In this document: positions 52,194 through 60,790 of the stretch, piece after piece
Position numbering within the stretch: position 1 is the stretch's first letter
How the letters are laid out: each line of letters opens with the position of its first letter
From: Bacillota bacterium
GTDB lineage: Bacteria > Bacillota > Clostridia > Lachnospirales > Lachnospiraceae
NCBI GenBank assembly: GCA_023402845.1
Contig: JAEYFP010000041.1
Span: forward strand, 79,930 to 143,929
Reading direction: 5' to 3'
DNA length: 64,000 bases
Translations under genes and position numbers: made by a program
Notes under the pieces: generated by a model
The model's input: the letters and a program-made list of their open reading frames with translations, nothing else
What the model was told of the DNA's origin: nothing
Databases searched by the model: none

Positions 52194-53160
52194 AAAAAAG
52201 GAAATTGTCCGTATTGAGCATTTAAAAAAATACTTTCATGTAAAATCAGCGCTTGGAAAAGTGACCGGTGAAGTCAAAGCGGTGGATGATGTCTCCCTTG
52301 TATTGAGAAGGGGAGAAACCTATGGATTGGTAGGAGAAACCGGATGCGGAAAAAGCACTTTGGGCAGAACGATTTTAAAACTGGCGGAACCGACCGGAGG
52401 CAAAATATATGTGGAAGATCAGGATATTACGGAACTGAATGTGAAACAGATGACGCCCTACAGAAAAAAGATGCAGATGGTATTTCAAGATCCCTATACC
52501 TCTTTGGATCCCAGAAAGAAAGTAGGAGATACGCTTACAGAAGCTCTTTCGATTCATAAGATCGCAAGCACGGGGGAAAGAATGGAAATTGCCATGCAGA
52601 TGCTTCACAAAGTAGGGCTCAGACCGCAGCATTATTATCGGTATCCGCATGAATTTTCCGGAGGACAAAGACAGCGAGTGGGACTTGCCCGTGCCCTTAT
52701 ATTAAATCCGGGTTTTATTGTATGTGATGAGCCGGTTTCTGCCCTTGATGTATCCGTACAATCCCAAATTATCAACCTGCTGCTGGACCTGCAGGCAGAC
52801 GGGGAGGTGACCTATCTGTTTATCGCTCATGATATGAGTGTGGTAAAGTATATTTCCACCAGAATTGCGGTGATGTATCTGGGACGAGTGGTGGAGGAGG
52901 CGGCAACGGATGATTTATTTACACTGCCTTCTCATCCTTATACGCAGGCTCTTTTATCGGCGGTACCCTCCGCCAATCCTCATGTGAGAAAGAAGCAGAT
53001 CATTTTGGAGGGCGAAATTCCCTCTCCCATGAATGCGCCTAAGGGGTGTGTATTCTGTACCAGATGTCCCTACTGTATGTCTGTCTGCATGGAGGAGAGA
53101 CCAGGAATGAGGACGATTATGGAGGGACATTGTGTGGCATGTCATCTTTATGATACGTAA
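52183..53160 (+). CDS. Peptide ABC transporter ATPase (DppF-like)
   Basis: A 325-residue ATPase, partner of the DppD-like one. GLVGETGCGKSTLGRTILKL (Walker A), MVFQDPYTSLDPRKKVGDTL (Q-loop), FSGGQRQRVGLARALILNPG (signature), IVCDEPVSALDVSVQSQIIN (Walker B) and IAHDMSVVKYISTRIAVMYL are complete. The C-terminal end, APKGCVFCTRCPYCMSVC, repeats the cysteine-rich module. ATG 52183 follows AAGGAGG inside the upstream gene, so translation is coupled. A 50-base gap with a ribosome site leads to the catabolic genes. Confidence 0.92.
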   Translation: MKSEKKEIVRIEHLKKYFHVKSALGKVTGEVKAVDDVSLVLRRGETYGLVGETGCGKSTLGRTILKLAEPTGGKIYVEDQDITELNVKQMTPYRKKMQMVFQDPYTSLDPRKKVGDTLTEALSIHKIASTGERMEIAMQMLHKVGLRPQHYYRYPHEFSGGQRQRVGLARALILNPGFIVCDEPVSALDVSVQSQIINLLLDLQADGEVTYLFIAHDMSVVKYISTRIAVMYLGRVVEEAATDDLFTLPSHPYTQALLSAVPSANPHVRKKQIILEGEIPSPMNAPKGCVFCTRCPYCMSVCMEERPGMRTIMEGHCVACHLYDT

Positions 53161-53210
53161 GAGGCCATATGTTCATTCTTGGAATGAAATTGAAATAAAG
53201 GAGGAGAGGT

Positions 53211-54065
53211 ATGGATACCAGTCAGGATAACAGAAAGCAATTAGACAGCAGGCTTCGGCCTCTGCTTAAGAATTTTTCCGGAACCGCGGCGGTTGCCATT
53301 CGGTCGGTACAGGGAGATTTCAGCTACGGATATGAGGAAAACAGAATCCTTTCTACGGCCAGCACTGCAAAGATTTTTATACTCGGCGCATTGCTTGAGC
53401 AGTGTGCGGGCGGGAAGGCGTCCTTGTCGGAGAAACATACGGTTAAAAAAAAGGAGATTGAGGGCGGCTCGGGAGTTCTTAGATCTCTGAAGCCGGGTAT
53501 TGTTTTTCGTATTTATGATCTGGCCATGCTGATGGTCATTGCCAGCGATAATACGGCTACCAATCTGTTAATCGACTATGTGGGCGGACCGGCGGTAGTG
53601 AATGAGCATCTGAAGCGCTGCAAAATAATGGACTCTGCAATCAACAGGCGGTTATCGGAGGATCCGGAAGTGATGGTGAAAAGCAGCTTTGCAGCTGCGA
53701 CAGCGCGGGATTTTACTGAGTATCTTCGGAAGATGAAACAGGGACGTATTTTGTCGGTGAAATATAGAAAAATATTTTTCGGTATGATGTCGGGGCAGCT
53801 TTACAAGGATCTGTTTCCCGGTGCAATACCGCTTTTGGACGATGAGGCGGCAGAAACAGAGCGGGGTGTCAGAGCGGCCAATAAGACGGGGTTTATGCCG
53901 GGAATCCGCTGTGATGTGGGAGTCGTCAGTCTGGAAAATGGAGAGGAATATGTGTATGCAGTGCTGACCGGTGACTGCAAGGATACGAGTAACTGTGTGG
54001 AAAATGAAGCAGGGGTATTAATTCGAAAAATAGGCAGAGCTTTTTATGAGTGCTGCGGTCAATAA
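53211..54065 (+). CDS. Leaderless class A beta-lactamase-fold serine hydrolase (SxxK/SDN/KTG)
   Basis: A 284-residue protein of the penicillin-recognising superfamily. The three active-site motifs are present in order and at normal spacing: STAK with Ser51, SDN at residues 112-114 (IASDNTATN), and KTG with Lys225 (NKTGFMPGIR). The Glu of the omega loop that lets class A beta-lactamases deacylate (ExELN) is not found; the region reads INRRLSEDPEV instead. There is no signal peptide or anchor: the N terminus is MDTSQDNRKQLDSRLRPLLK. It is therefore probably a cytosolic peptidase or amidase that acts on imported D-residue peptides, not a resistance enzyme. It is the first catabolic gene after the transporter. 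AAAGGAGGAGAGG gives a strong ribosome site. Confidence 0.82.
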   Translation: MDTSQDNRKQLDSRLRPLLKNFSGTAAVAIRSVQGDFSYGYEENRILSTASTAKIFILGALLEQCAGGKASLSEKHTVKKKEIEGGSGVLRSLKPGIVFRIYDLAMLMVIASDNTATNLLIDYVGGPAVVNEHLKRCKIMDSAINRRLSEDPEVMVKSSFAAATARDFTEYLRKMKQGRILSVKYRKIFFGMMSGQLYKDLFPGAIPLLDDEAAETERGVRAANKTGFMPGIRCDVGVVSLENGEEYVYAVLTGDCKDTSNCVENEAGVLIRKIGRAFYECCGQ

Positions 54066-54085
54066 AAAAGAAAGAAGTTGAGAAA

Positions 54086-55075
54086 ATGAAGGTTTTAGTT
54101 GCGGCAAACAGAAGTGATGAAACAGAAATCTTTGAAAAGGTAAACCGACGGTTTGGATTTGAACTGACCTTTATGCAGGAGCAGCTGACAGAGGATCATC
54201 TGGACCGGGCGGCGGGATTTGACGCGCTGTGTATCAACGCGGGCTGCCGGATAACCAGACAGGCCGCTTATCAATTAAGTCAGATGGGAGTCCGGTATAT
54301 TTTGACAAGGGCTGCCGGCAAGGATCATCTGGATATTTCAGCCATCAAGGAGTTTGGGCTGAAATCAGCCAATGTACCGGCGTATTCGCCGAACGCCATC
54401 TCGGAGCATACGCTGCTTTTGATACTGGCAATGCTCAGAAAGTTAAAAAAACAGTTAAAGACGATTGAAGATCAGTATTTTTTTATTACCGGTCTCAGAG
54501 GCAGAGAGCTGCGCAGTATGACGGTAGGCGTACTGGGTACGGGACGAATCGGTTCCAAAACGGTACAAAATTTAAGCGGGTACGGTTGCAAGATTCTGGC
54601 TTGTGATTTGTACGAAAATCCGGAGGTTACCCCCTATGCGGATTACGTAACCCGGGAGGAATTGTTGTCTGAGTCGGATATTGTCGTACTGCATTGTCCG
54701 ATGCTTGAGGAAAACTACCATCTGATTAATACCTCGGCAATTGCTGCGATGAAGGACGGCGCCATGCTTGTAAATACCGCCCGCGGAGCGCTTGTGGATT
54801 CGCAGGCGGTATATGAGGCTCTCAAAAGCGGAAAGCTGTCGGCGTTTGCGATGGATGTATATGAATTTGAAGATAAAACACAGAGAAGGGACTACAGACA
54901 AAAGGAGCTGGATGATGAATTACTGCGCGGGCTTCTCGCAATGGATCAGGTTATTTATACCTCTCATACCGCATTTTATACGGAAGAGGCAATTGAGAAT
55001 ATTATTGAAACCTCGCTTTCCAATCTTTATGAGTGGATCACAGAAGGAGTTTGTAAAAACGAAACGGAGGTATAA
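54086..55075 (+). CDS. D-2-hydroxyacid dehydrogenase (D-lactate dehydrogenase/VanH-like)
   Basis: A 329-residue NAD-dependent dehydrogenase. VGVLGTGRIGSKTVQNLSGY is the Rossmann loop, ILTRAAGKDHLDISAIKEFG and NVPAYSPNAISEHTLLLILA are the substrate-domain hallmarks. The catalytic trio is in place: Arg233 (VNTARGALVD), Glu260 (MDVYEFED) and His294 (TSHTAFYTEEA). It should reduce pyruvate or another 2-oxo acid to the D-hydroxy acid. Beside a D-amino-acid aminotransferase that yields such keto acids, it could dispose of them and regenerate NAD. VanH is a relative, but no VanA ligase or VanX is present. ATG 54086 is taken because the conserved part begins at once with MKVLVAANRSDE. Confidence 0.85.
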   Translation: MKVLVAANRSDETEIFEKVNRRFGFELTFMQEQLTEDHLDRAAGFDALCINAGCRITRQAAYQLSQMGVRYILTRAAGKDHLDISAIKEFGLKSANVPAYSPNAISEHTLLLILAMLRKLKKQLKTIEDQYFFITGLRGRELRSMTVGVLGTGRIGSKTVQNLSGYGCKILACDLYENPEVTPYADYVTREELLSESDIVVLHCPMLEENYHLINTSAIAAMKDGAMLVNTARGALVDSQAVYEALKSGKLSAFAMDVYEFEDKTQRRDYRQKELDDELLRGLLAMDQVIYTSHTAFYTEEAIENIIETSLSNLYEWITEGVCKNETEV

Positions 55076-55077
55076 GA

Positions 55078-56688
55078 ATGAAAACAAAGGAATTAGATTA
55101 TCTGATTCAAAATGCGAGGATTGTTGATGGATCCGGAAAACCTGCTTACCGGGGAAATGTAGGGATCAGGGATGGAAAACTTTGCATGAACCCGAAGACG
55201 GAGGCACGGCAGGTAATAGAAGGGGAAGGCCTTCTGCTGTGTCCCGGTTTTATCGACAGTCATTCTCATACGGACAGATACATCGGAAGCCGGCCGGAAA
55301 CAATCAGCTTATGTAAGATTTCACAGGGAATTACAACAGAGATCACCGGTCAATGCGGCTCAAGCCTGTTTCCGGTACCTCCCGATAAAAGGAAGGATAT
55401 GCATGATTTCTTTACGGAGGATATCAATGAGGAACAGCTGAGGAATGTGTCCAGGTTTGAAAGCTTTGAAACCTGGTTGAAATTTGTGTCGGAGCAGAAG
55501 CTGGTAGGCAACTTTGCGTTTCTTCAGGGACATGGAACACTTCGTCTTGCGGCGATGGGGTATGCCAACAGAAAAGCGTCCGATGAGGAACTGTGCAAAA
55601 TGAAGGAAATGCTGAAGGAGTCCATGGAGCACGGCTGTATGGGCTTGTCCTCCGGCTTGATTTATGTACCCGGTGTATATGCGGATACGCAGGAGCTGAT
55701 AGAGCTTTGCAAGGTAATCAAACCATACGGCGGCATTTACGCCACACATATGAGAAGTGAATCCGACCATGTTGCAAAAGCGGTGAAGGAAGCAATTCTA
55801 ATTGCAAAATCCGCCGATGTACCTCTTTTTATTTCTCATCATAAGGTGTGCGGAATACAGAACTGGGGTGCTTCAAAGGAGACGCTCCAACTGGTGGAGG
55901 AGGCCATCCGGGAAGGTGTGAAAATTACGATGGATCAGTATCCGTATACGGCTTCTCAAACGGGCCTATGCCAGTGTCTGCCTCCTAAGTATTTTGAAGG
56001 CGGCGCAAAGGGTGCGGCTCAGCTGTTGAAGAATCCGAAACTTCGTGAAATGATGAAGCGCGAGATGACACAGGTTCCCTGCAGCTATAACAACTCTTAT
56101 CAGAATGCCGGCGGCTTTGATGGAATCATGGTTCTCTTTTCGCCTCGTGTTCCGGAGGCAGAGGGTCTTCGATTAAGCGAGTATGCAGATCAAATCGGGA
56201 AGGATCCCTTTGAAGCCTATTTTGACTTGATGGTTGCCAATGAAGGAGTCGGAAGCGGTGCCTTTTTCTGCATAGATGAAAAGGAATTGGATGCCATTTA
56301 TCTGAATGAAAACACAGTGGTGGGAACGGACGGACTTGTGGGCTCCGAGGAAGGTCCCGTTCATCCGAGAGCCTACGGCTCTCTCGTAAGAGCGTTGGTA
56401 TATTTTTCTAAGAAAAAAAAGCTGCTTACCTTCGAGGAAGCGGTACGTAAAGAAACCGCTTTGACGGCAGAACGCTGGGGGCTGAAGAATAAAGGCCGGA
56501 TCGCGGAGGGTATGGATGCGGATCTGGTCTTATTGGATTATGACAAGCTGGAGGATAAGGCTGACTTTATTAATTGCAGAGCCTTGTGTGAGGGAATAGA
56601 AAAGGTATTTGTGAGTGGAACGCTCAGTTATGAGAATCAACGGATACTTCCCGCATATGCCGGAAAAGTGATTTTGCGGGGACAGTAA
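55078..56688 (+). CDS. N-acyl-D-amino-acid deacylase (D-aminoacylase) of the amidohydrolase superfamily
   Basis: A 536-residue amidohydrolase. LDYLIQNARIVDGSGKPAYR opens the small beta domain, CPGFIDSHSHTDRYIG gives the HxH metal ligands (His62, His64), and TTEITGQCGSSLFPV the Cys93 ligand typical of D-aminoacylases. ATHMRSESDHV and LFISHHKVCGIQNWG supply the later histidines, and VVGTDGLVGSEEGPVHPRAY the catalytic Asp. It hydrolyses N-acyl-D-amino acids in the cytosol, releasing free D-amino acids. It starts two bases after the dehydrogenase gene with GGAGG before it. A close alternative is a dipeptidase or D-glutamate-specific form; the substrate side chain cannot be told. Confidence 0.88.
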   Translation: MKTKELDYLIQNARIVDGSGKPAYRGNVGIRDGKLCMNPKTEARQVIEGEGLLLCPGFIDSHSHTDRYIGSRPETISLCKISQGITTEITGQCGSSLFPVPPDKRKDMHDFFTEDINEEQLRNVSRFESFETWLKFVSEQKLVGNFAFLQGHGTLRLAAMGYANRKASDEELCKMKEMLKESMEHGCMGLSSGLIYVPGVYADTQELIELCKVIKPYGGIYATHMRSESDHVAKAVKEAILIAKSADVPLFISHHKVCGIQNWGASKETLQLVEEAIREGVKITMDQYPYTASQTGLCQCLPPKYFEGGAKGAAQLLKNPKLREMMKREMTQVPCSYNNSYQNAGGFDGIMVLFSPRVPEAEGLRLSEYADQIGKDPFEAYFDLMVANEGVGSGAFFCIDEKELDAIYLNENTVVGTDGLVGSEEGPVHPRAYGSLVRALVYFSKKKKLLTFEEAVRKETALTAERWGLKNKGRIAEGMDADLVLLDYDKLEDKADFINCRALCEGIEKVFVSGTLSYENQRILPAYAGKVILRGQ

Positions 56689-56703
56689 GAAAGGGAGAGG
56701 CGA

Positions 56704-57927
56704 ATGGTACGGCTGAATGATAATATTAACAGGTTTCCGGGAGAATATCTGTTTACTATGGTGGGACAGAAGAGAGAGGAATTTGAGGCGGCAAATCCGG
56801 ATGCCGATGTAATCAGTCTGGGTGTCGGGGATGTAACACAGCCTCTTGCACCGGCGATTGTGGAAGCGATGCAGAAAGCGGTGCTGGAGATGGGAAATCC
56901 GAAGACCTTCAGGGGCTACGGCTCCGTGCAGGGCTATGAATTCTTAAGAAGGGCTATTGTCGAAGGGGATTTTAAGCCGTATGGAGTGGATTTGGATCCG
57001 GATGAAATCTTTATCAGTGACGGAGCCAAAAGTGATTTGGGCAATATCTTAGAGCTTTTTGCACAGGATAATCAGGCGGCGGTGTGTGATCCGGTTTATC
57101 CCGCTTATGTGGATGCCAATGTGATTGCGGGGCGTGCCGGTACCTATCTTGAGGAGAGGGGACAGTGGAGCAATATTATGTATTTGCCCTGCGGTGAGGA
57201 GCATGGATTTCTTCCTGTAATTCCGGCGCCAGATCAGAAAGCTCCGGGCATTATTTATTTGTGTTTTCCCAATAACCCGACCGGTATTATGATTTCCCGG
57301 CAAGGTCTGCAGGAGTGGGTGGATTATGCGCTGAGCACGGGAGCTGTTATTTTATATGACGCCGCTTATGCGGCATTTATCAGTACGCCGGGAGCGCCTC
57401 ATACAATCTATGAATGTGACGGAGCCAAAAAATGTGCGATAGAGATCAGAAGCTATTCCAAGACGGCGGGCTTTACAGGAACCCGTCTCGGTTATTCCGT
57501 TTTTCCGAAAGAGCTGGGAAATGCACAGGGGATGCTCAAACCGATGTGGAGACGCAGGCAGGGAACCAAGTATAACGGAGCACCCTATGTGATCCAGCGT
57601 GGGGCAGAGGCTGTCTACACGGAGAAAGGGCAGAAGCAGATCAAAGCACAGATTGCCTGCTATCAGCGCAATACAGAGCTGATCCGCAGTGAACTGAAAA
57701 AGCTTGGATACACTGTCTACGGAGGGCAGGATGGTCCCTATGTCTGGATGAAAATTCCGGGGCACATGACTTCCTGGGATTTTTTTGAGTTGCTGCTGAA
57801 AAAGGCTCATGTGATCGGAACGCCGGGAGAAGGCTTCGGACCCGGCGGACAGGGATTTTTCCGCCTGACGGCATTTGGAACCTACGAACGCACAAAAGAA
57901 GCGTTGGAAAGGATGAAAGCAATATGA
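56704..57927 (+). CDS. dapL: LL-diaminopimelate aminotransferase-like enzyme
   Basis: A 407-residue class I aminotransferase with DapL features: NINRFPGEYLFTMVGQKREE, VISLGVGDVTQPLAPAIVEA, GYGSVQGYEFLRRAIVEGDF, SDGAKSDLGNILELF and the PLP lysine Lys253 in RSYSKTAGFTGTRLGYSVFP. DapL interconverts tetrahydrodipicolinate plus glutamate and LL-diaminopimelate plus 2-oxoglutarate, normally for lysine and cell-wall synthesis. Placed in a peptide-degrading operon, it may run towards degradation, using diaminopimelate from stem peptides, or simply be co-opted for another amino acid. Its 3' end overlaps the D-aminopeptidase gene by four bases. Confidence 0.85.
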   Translation: MVRLNDNINRFPGEYLFTMVGQKREEFEAANPDADVISLGVGDVTQPLAPAIVEAMQKAVLEMGNPKTFRGYGSVQGYEFLRRAIVEGDFKPYGVDLDPDEIFISDGAKSDLGNILELFAQDNQAAVCDPVYPAYVDANVIAGRAGTYLEERGQWSNIMYLPCGEEHGFLPVIPAPDQKAPGIIYLCFPNNPTGIMISRQGLQEWVDYALSTGAVILYDAAYAAFISTPGAPHTIYECDGAKKCAIEIRSYSKTAGFTGTRLGYSVFPKELGNAQGMLKPMWRRRQGTKYNGAPYVIQRGAEAVYTEKGQKQIKAQIACYQRNTELIRSELKKLGYTVYGGQDGPYVWMKIPGHMTSWDFFELLLKKAHVIGTPGEGFGPGGQGFFRLTAFGTYERTKEALERMKAI

Positions 57928-58724
57928 AGCTGATGATTAGTGCTGATATAGAAGGAACCTGCGGCATTTGCAGCTGGGATGAAACTACCGGGAGTCATCC
58001 GGAATATGCCTATTTTCAGGCACAGATGACAAAGGAGGTCGCCGGCGTATGTGAAGCGGCCTTGGAAAGTAACAGAGTGAAGGAACTATTGATCAAGGAT
58101 GCCCATGACAATGCCAGAAATCTGATTCCTTCTATGCTTCCGGAGGAGGTGGAAATAATCCGGGGCTGGGAAGGTGTACCGGGGGGAATGATGTCGGGCA
58201 TAAGGGAAGATATTTCTGCGGTGGCAATGACAGGCTATCATTCTGCAGCCTATACTGCGGGTAATCCGCTTGCCCATACCTCGAACAGACAGAATCAGTT
58301 TGTGAAGCTCAACGGACAGATAGCCAGCGAGTTCTTAATTAACGCCTATCTGGCTGCATATTATAAGGTTCCGGTTATTTTATTAAGCGGCGACAGAGCC
58401 CTATGTGAAAGCGCTAAGGAGCTGATACCGGCCATCGAGACAGTTGCTGTCAGCGAGGGCTGCGGGACGGCATCCAAATCTGTTCATCCGTCTAAAGCGG
58501 TAAGGCTTCTTAAAGAGGGCATGAAAAGAGCGCTGCAAAAAGATCCCGCCCAATGTCTGATCAAGCTTCCGGAGCACTTCCTTGCGGAAATCGAATTCAA
58601 AGAGCTCGGGAAGGCACAAAGAGGAGCTAACTATCCGGGTGCCGTACGCACGGGTACCAGAAGTGTTTCTTATGAAGCAGCTGATTATTACGAAATTGTT
58701 CGTTTCTTTTATTTTGTATTATAG
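57924..58724 (+). CDS. D-aminopeptidase of family M55 (DppA-type)
   Basis: A 266-residue zinc peptidase. MISADIEGTCGICSW provides the Asp and Glu ligands at the start (SxDxEG), LLIKDAHDNARNLIP the next His, AMTGYHSAAYTAGNPLAHTS another His, and NGQIASEFLINAYLAAYY the Glu. RGANYPGAVRTGTRSVSYEA is the conserved C-terminal block. Bacillus subtilis DppA, encoded with the dpp dipeptide transporter, removes N-terminal D-residues (D-Ala-D-Ala and related peptides) and forms a decamer. The same pairing with a Dpp transporter occurs here, a strong argument for uptake of D-residue peptides. ATGA overlap with dapL. Confidence 0.9.
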   Translation: MKLMISADIEGTCGICSWDETTGSHPEYAYFQAQMTKEVAGVCEAALESNRVKELLIKDAHDNARNLIPSMLPEEVEIIRGWEGVPGGMMSGIREDISAVAMTGYHSAAYTAGNPLAHTSNRQNQFVKLNGQIASEFLINAYLAAYYKVPVILLSGDRALCESAKELIPAIETVAVSEGCGTASKSVHPSKAVRLLKEGMKRALQKDPAQCLIKLPEHFLAEIEFKELGKAQRGANYPGAVRTGTRSVSYEAADYYEIVRFFYFVL

Positions 58725-58740
58725 AAAGGAAAGAGAGAAA

Positions 58741-59586
58741 ATGAAGGATCTGGCTTATTATTGCGGAAAAATCACCCCGATAGATGAAATGCTGGTATCG
58801 GCAAATGACCGGGGATTTTGCTTCGGTGACGGAATTTATGAAGCTGCCATGGTAAGAAATTATGAGATTTTCGCTCTGGAGGAGCATCTGCAGCGATTTT
58901 ATCAGAGTGCCGAACTGATTAGAATAGAGGTTCCTTTTACAAAGAAGGAGCTGACAGATCTGTTGTATGAATTGGTCAACAGACTGGATGAAGCAGAACA
59001 GTTTTTGTACTGGCAGCTGACACGTGGAACCGCTTCCAGAAATCATGTCTTTCCGTCTGCCGATGTGAAACCAAACCTGTACTGCTCGATCAAGCCCATG
59101 AAACGAAAAGATTTTAGTAAGGAATATAAGCTGTTTACAAAAAAGGATACCAGATTTTATCACTGTAATATAAAAACGCTGAATCTGCTGCCTAATGTGA
59201 TGGCAGCTCAGGAATCTCTGGAGAAGGGCTGTGACGAATGCGTTTTTGTCAGGGATGGTATTGTGACAGAATGTGCCCATGCCAATATTTCTATGCTCAA
59301 AGATGGGATATTTCTTACGCATCCCGCAGATGAGCTGATTTTGCCGGGAGTGGAGCGCAGGCATTTGCTTCGTTATTGCAGACAGCTGCACATTCCGGCA
59401 GAGGAGAGGGGATTTACGGTGGAGGAATTGATGCAGGCAGATGAAATTATTGTTTCCAGTACAAGCGGTGCCTGCATGCGGGCTGTGGAATTGGATGGAA
59501 AACCGGTAGGAAAGCGGGATTCACAGCATCTGTCTATGCTGCGGGAGGCTTATAGGAAGGAATATGAGCAGCAAAATAAAAAATAA
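58741..59586 (+). CDS. dat: D-amino-acid aminotransferase (class IV PLP)
   Basis: A 281-residue class IV aminotransferase. CGKITPIDEMLVSANDRGFC and FGDGIYEAAMVRNYEIFALE give the start, YWQLTRGTASRNHVFP the substrate-binding strand, and HCNIKTLNLLPNVMAAQ the PLP lysine, Lys145, the same number as in the Bacillus enzyme. ECAHANISML and IIVSSTSGACMRAVELDG follow. It moves the amino group of D-alanine, D-glutamate and similar to a 2-oxo acid. In this operon it would turn released D-residues into pyruvate or 2-oxoglutarate. I start at ATG 58741 after AGGAAAGAG; the longer frame upstream overlaps the peptidase gene and lacks homology. Confidence 0.88.
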   Translation: MKDLAYYCGKITPIDEMLVSANDRGFCFGDGIYEAAMVRNYEIFALEEHLQRFYQSAELIRIEVPFTKKELTDLLYELVNRLDEAEQFLYWQLTRGTASRNHVFPSADVKPNLYCSIKPMKRKDFSKEYKLFTKKDTRFYHCNIKTLNLLPNVMAAQESLEKGCDECVFVRDGIVTECAHANISMLKDGIFLTHPADELILPGVERRHLLRYCRQLHIPAEERGFTVEELMQADEIIVSSTSGACMRAVELDGKPVGKRDSQHLSMLREAYRKEYEQQNKK

Positions 59587-59614
59587 TCAGATTGGCAGAG
59601 AGCGGGAAAGAAGT

Positions 59615-60790
59615 ATGGAAATAGATGCAAAGAGATGCTCTATGGAAATAGATGTCTCAAAATTTTTAGATAATTACAGGATGGTGCGGGATGTACTTCC
59701 AAAGAAATGTAAAATGATGGCGGTTCTTAAGGGCAATGCATACGGACATGGAGCTGTAAGACTTGCGGCCAGTCTGAATGAGTTTCCGGAGGACTGGCTT
59801 GCGGTGGCTACTATCGGAGAAGCTCTGGAGCTGAGAAAAGCGGGGATCCAAAAGGAAATACTGATTCTCGGCTGCACACCATGTGAGGAAGCACCTCTGC
59901 TTGCCAAGGCGCGTTTGACACAGACCATTATCTCCGGCGAGTATGCCCGGCTGCTTGCATGCTATGCGGAGGCTGCCGGAGTGCAGGTACAGGCACATCT
60001 GGCCTTGGACACCGGGATGAGCAGAATCGGTCTCGTGGTCTATGGAAAATTCAGGGAAGAAAGCCTGGAGGAGGCTGAAAAAATTTATGCCTCCAAACAA
60101 CTGAACGTGACAGGGATTTTCACTCATTTTTCCAGCGCCTACGGAACAGAGCCTGAGGACAAAGCTTATACCGCGCTGCAGTACGAACGCTTTATCAAGG
60201 CATGTGAAAGTCTGCGGGAGAGAGGTATTGCACCGGGGATCCGGCATTGCAATAATTCACCGAGTATCATCAACTATCCGGAATATGCTCTGGATATGAG
60301 CAGAGGAGGCACGCTTCTGTTCGGCGCGCTTGATAAGAAAAAAATGAAGCATCCCGTAAATCTTCATATTGTTGCAGCCTTTAAGACCAGGGTGACGATG
60401 ATTAAGGAAATTGAAGAAGGAAGTGCGATTTCCTATTCCCGTACGGCGGTGGCGGAGCATGGAATGAGGCTGGCGGTGCTTTCGGCGGGCTGGTATGACG
60501 GCTATCCGAGACAGCTGGGTAATATAGGAAAAGTTTTGATCCGGGGGAAAAAGTATCCGATTGTCGGGAATGTATGCATGGATCTGTGCATGGCGGATGT
60601 TACGGCAAGTGAAGAGATTAGGGCCGGAGATGAGGCGGTGCTTCTGGGAAGACAGGGGGATGAGGAAATTACCTACAGTGATCTTTTTGAGCCAATCGGA
60701 CTGGGAGCGGGCAGTATCAGCAGTGGAATCAGTGAAAGGGTGCCGCGTATTTATGTGGAGAGTTTTGATAAAGAAGGGGGGAATGATTGA
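59615..60790 (+). CDS. Alanine racemase-family enzyme
   Basis: A 391-residue fold III PLP racemase. MAVLKGNAYGHGAVRLAASL holds the PLP lysine at position 39, as in the Geobacillus enzyme. LALDTGMSRIGL, RHCNNSPSIINYPEYALDMS and SYSRTAVAEHGMRLAVLSAG continue; the catalytic Tyr (Tyr265 in the standard numbering, Tyr274 here) is kept. The usual GYADGYPR reads GWYDGYPR, so the entrance Tyr284 is Trp. IVGNVCMDLCMADV and GRQGDEEITYSDL complete the C-terminal domain. It interconverts L- and D-alanine or another amino acid in the cytosol. ATG 59615 places the catalytic lysine at the expected number; an earlier ATG (59564) overlaps the previous gene. Confidence 0.87.
   Translation: MEIDAKRCSMEIDVSKFLDNYRMVRDVLPKKCKMMAVLKGNAYGHGAVRLAASLNEFPEDWLAVATIGEALELRKAGIQKEILILGCTPCEEAPLLAKARLTQTIISGEYARLLACYAEAAGVQVQAHLALDTGMSRIGLVVYGKFREESLEEAEKIYASKQLNVTGIFTHFSSAYGTEPEDKAYTALQYERFIKACESLRERGIAPGIRHCNNSPSIINYPEYALDMSRGGTLLFGALDKKKMKHPVNLHIVAAFKTRVTMIKEIEEGSAISYSRTAVAEHGMRLAVLSAGWYDGYPRQLGNIGKVLIRGKKYPIVGNVCMDLCMADVTASEEIRAGDEAVLLGRQGDEEITYSDLFEPIGLGAGSISSGISERVPRIYVESFDKEGGND

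Noticed and set aside
53211..60790. Glycopeptide (vancomycin) or beta-lactam resistance cluster, from the VanH-like, racemase and beta-lactamase-like genes
   Set aside because: No D-Ala-D-Lac ligase or VanX is present, and the beta-lactamase-fold protein has no export signal and no omega-loop Glu. Context points to catabolism.
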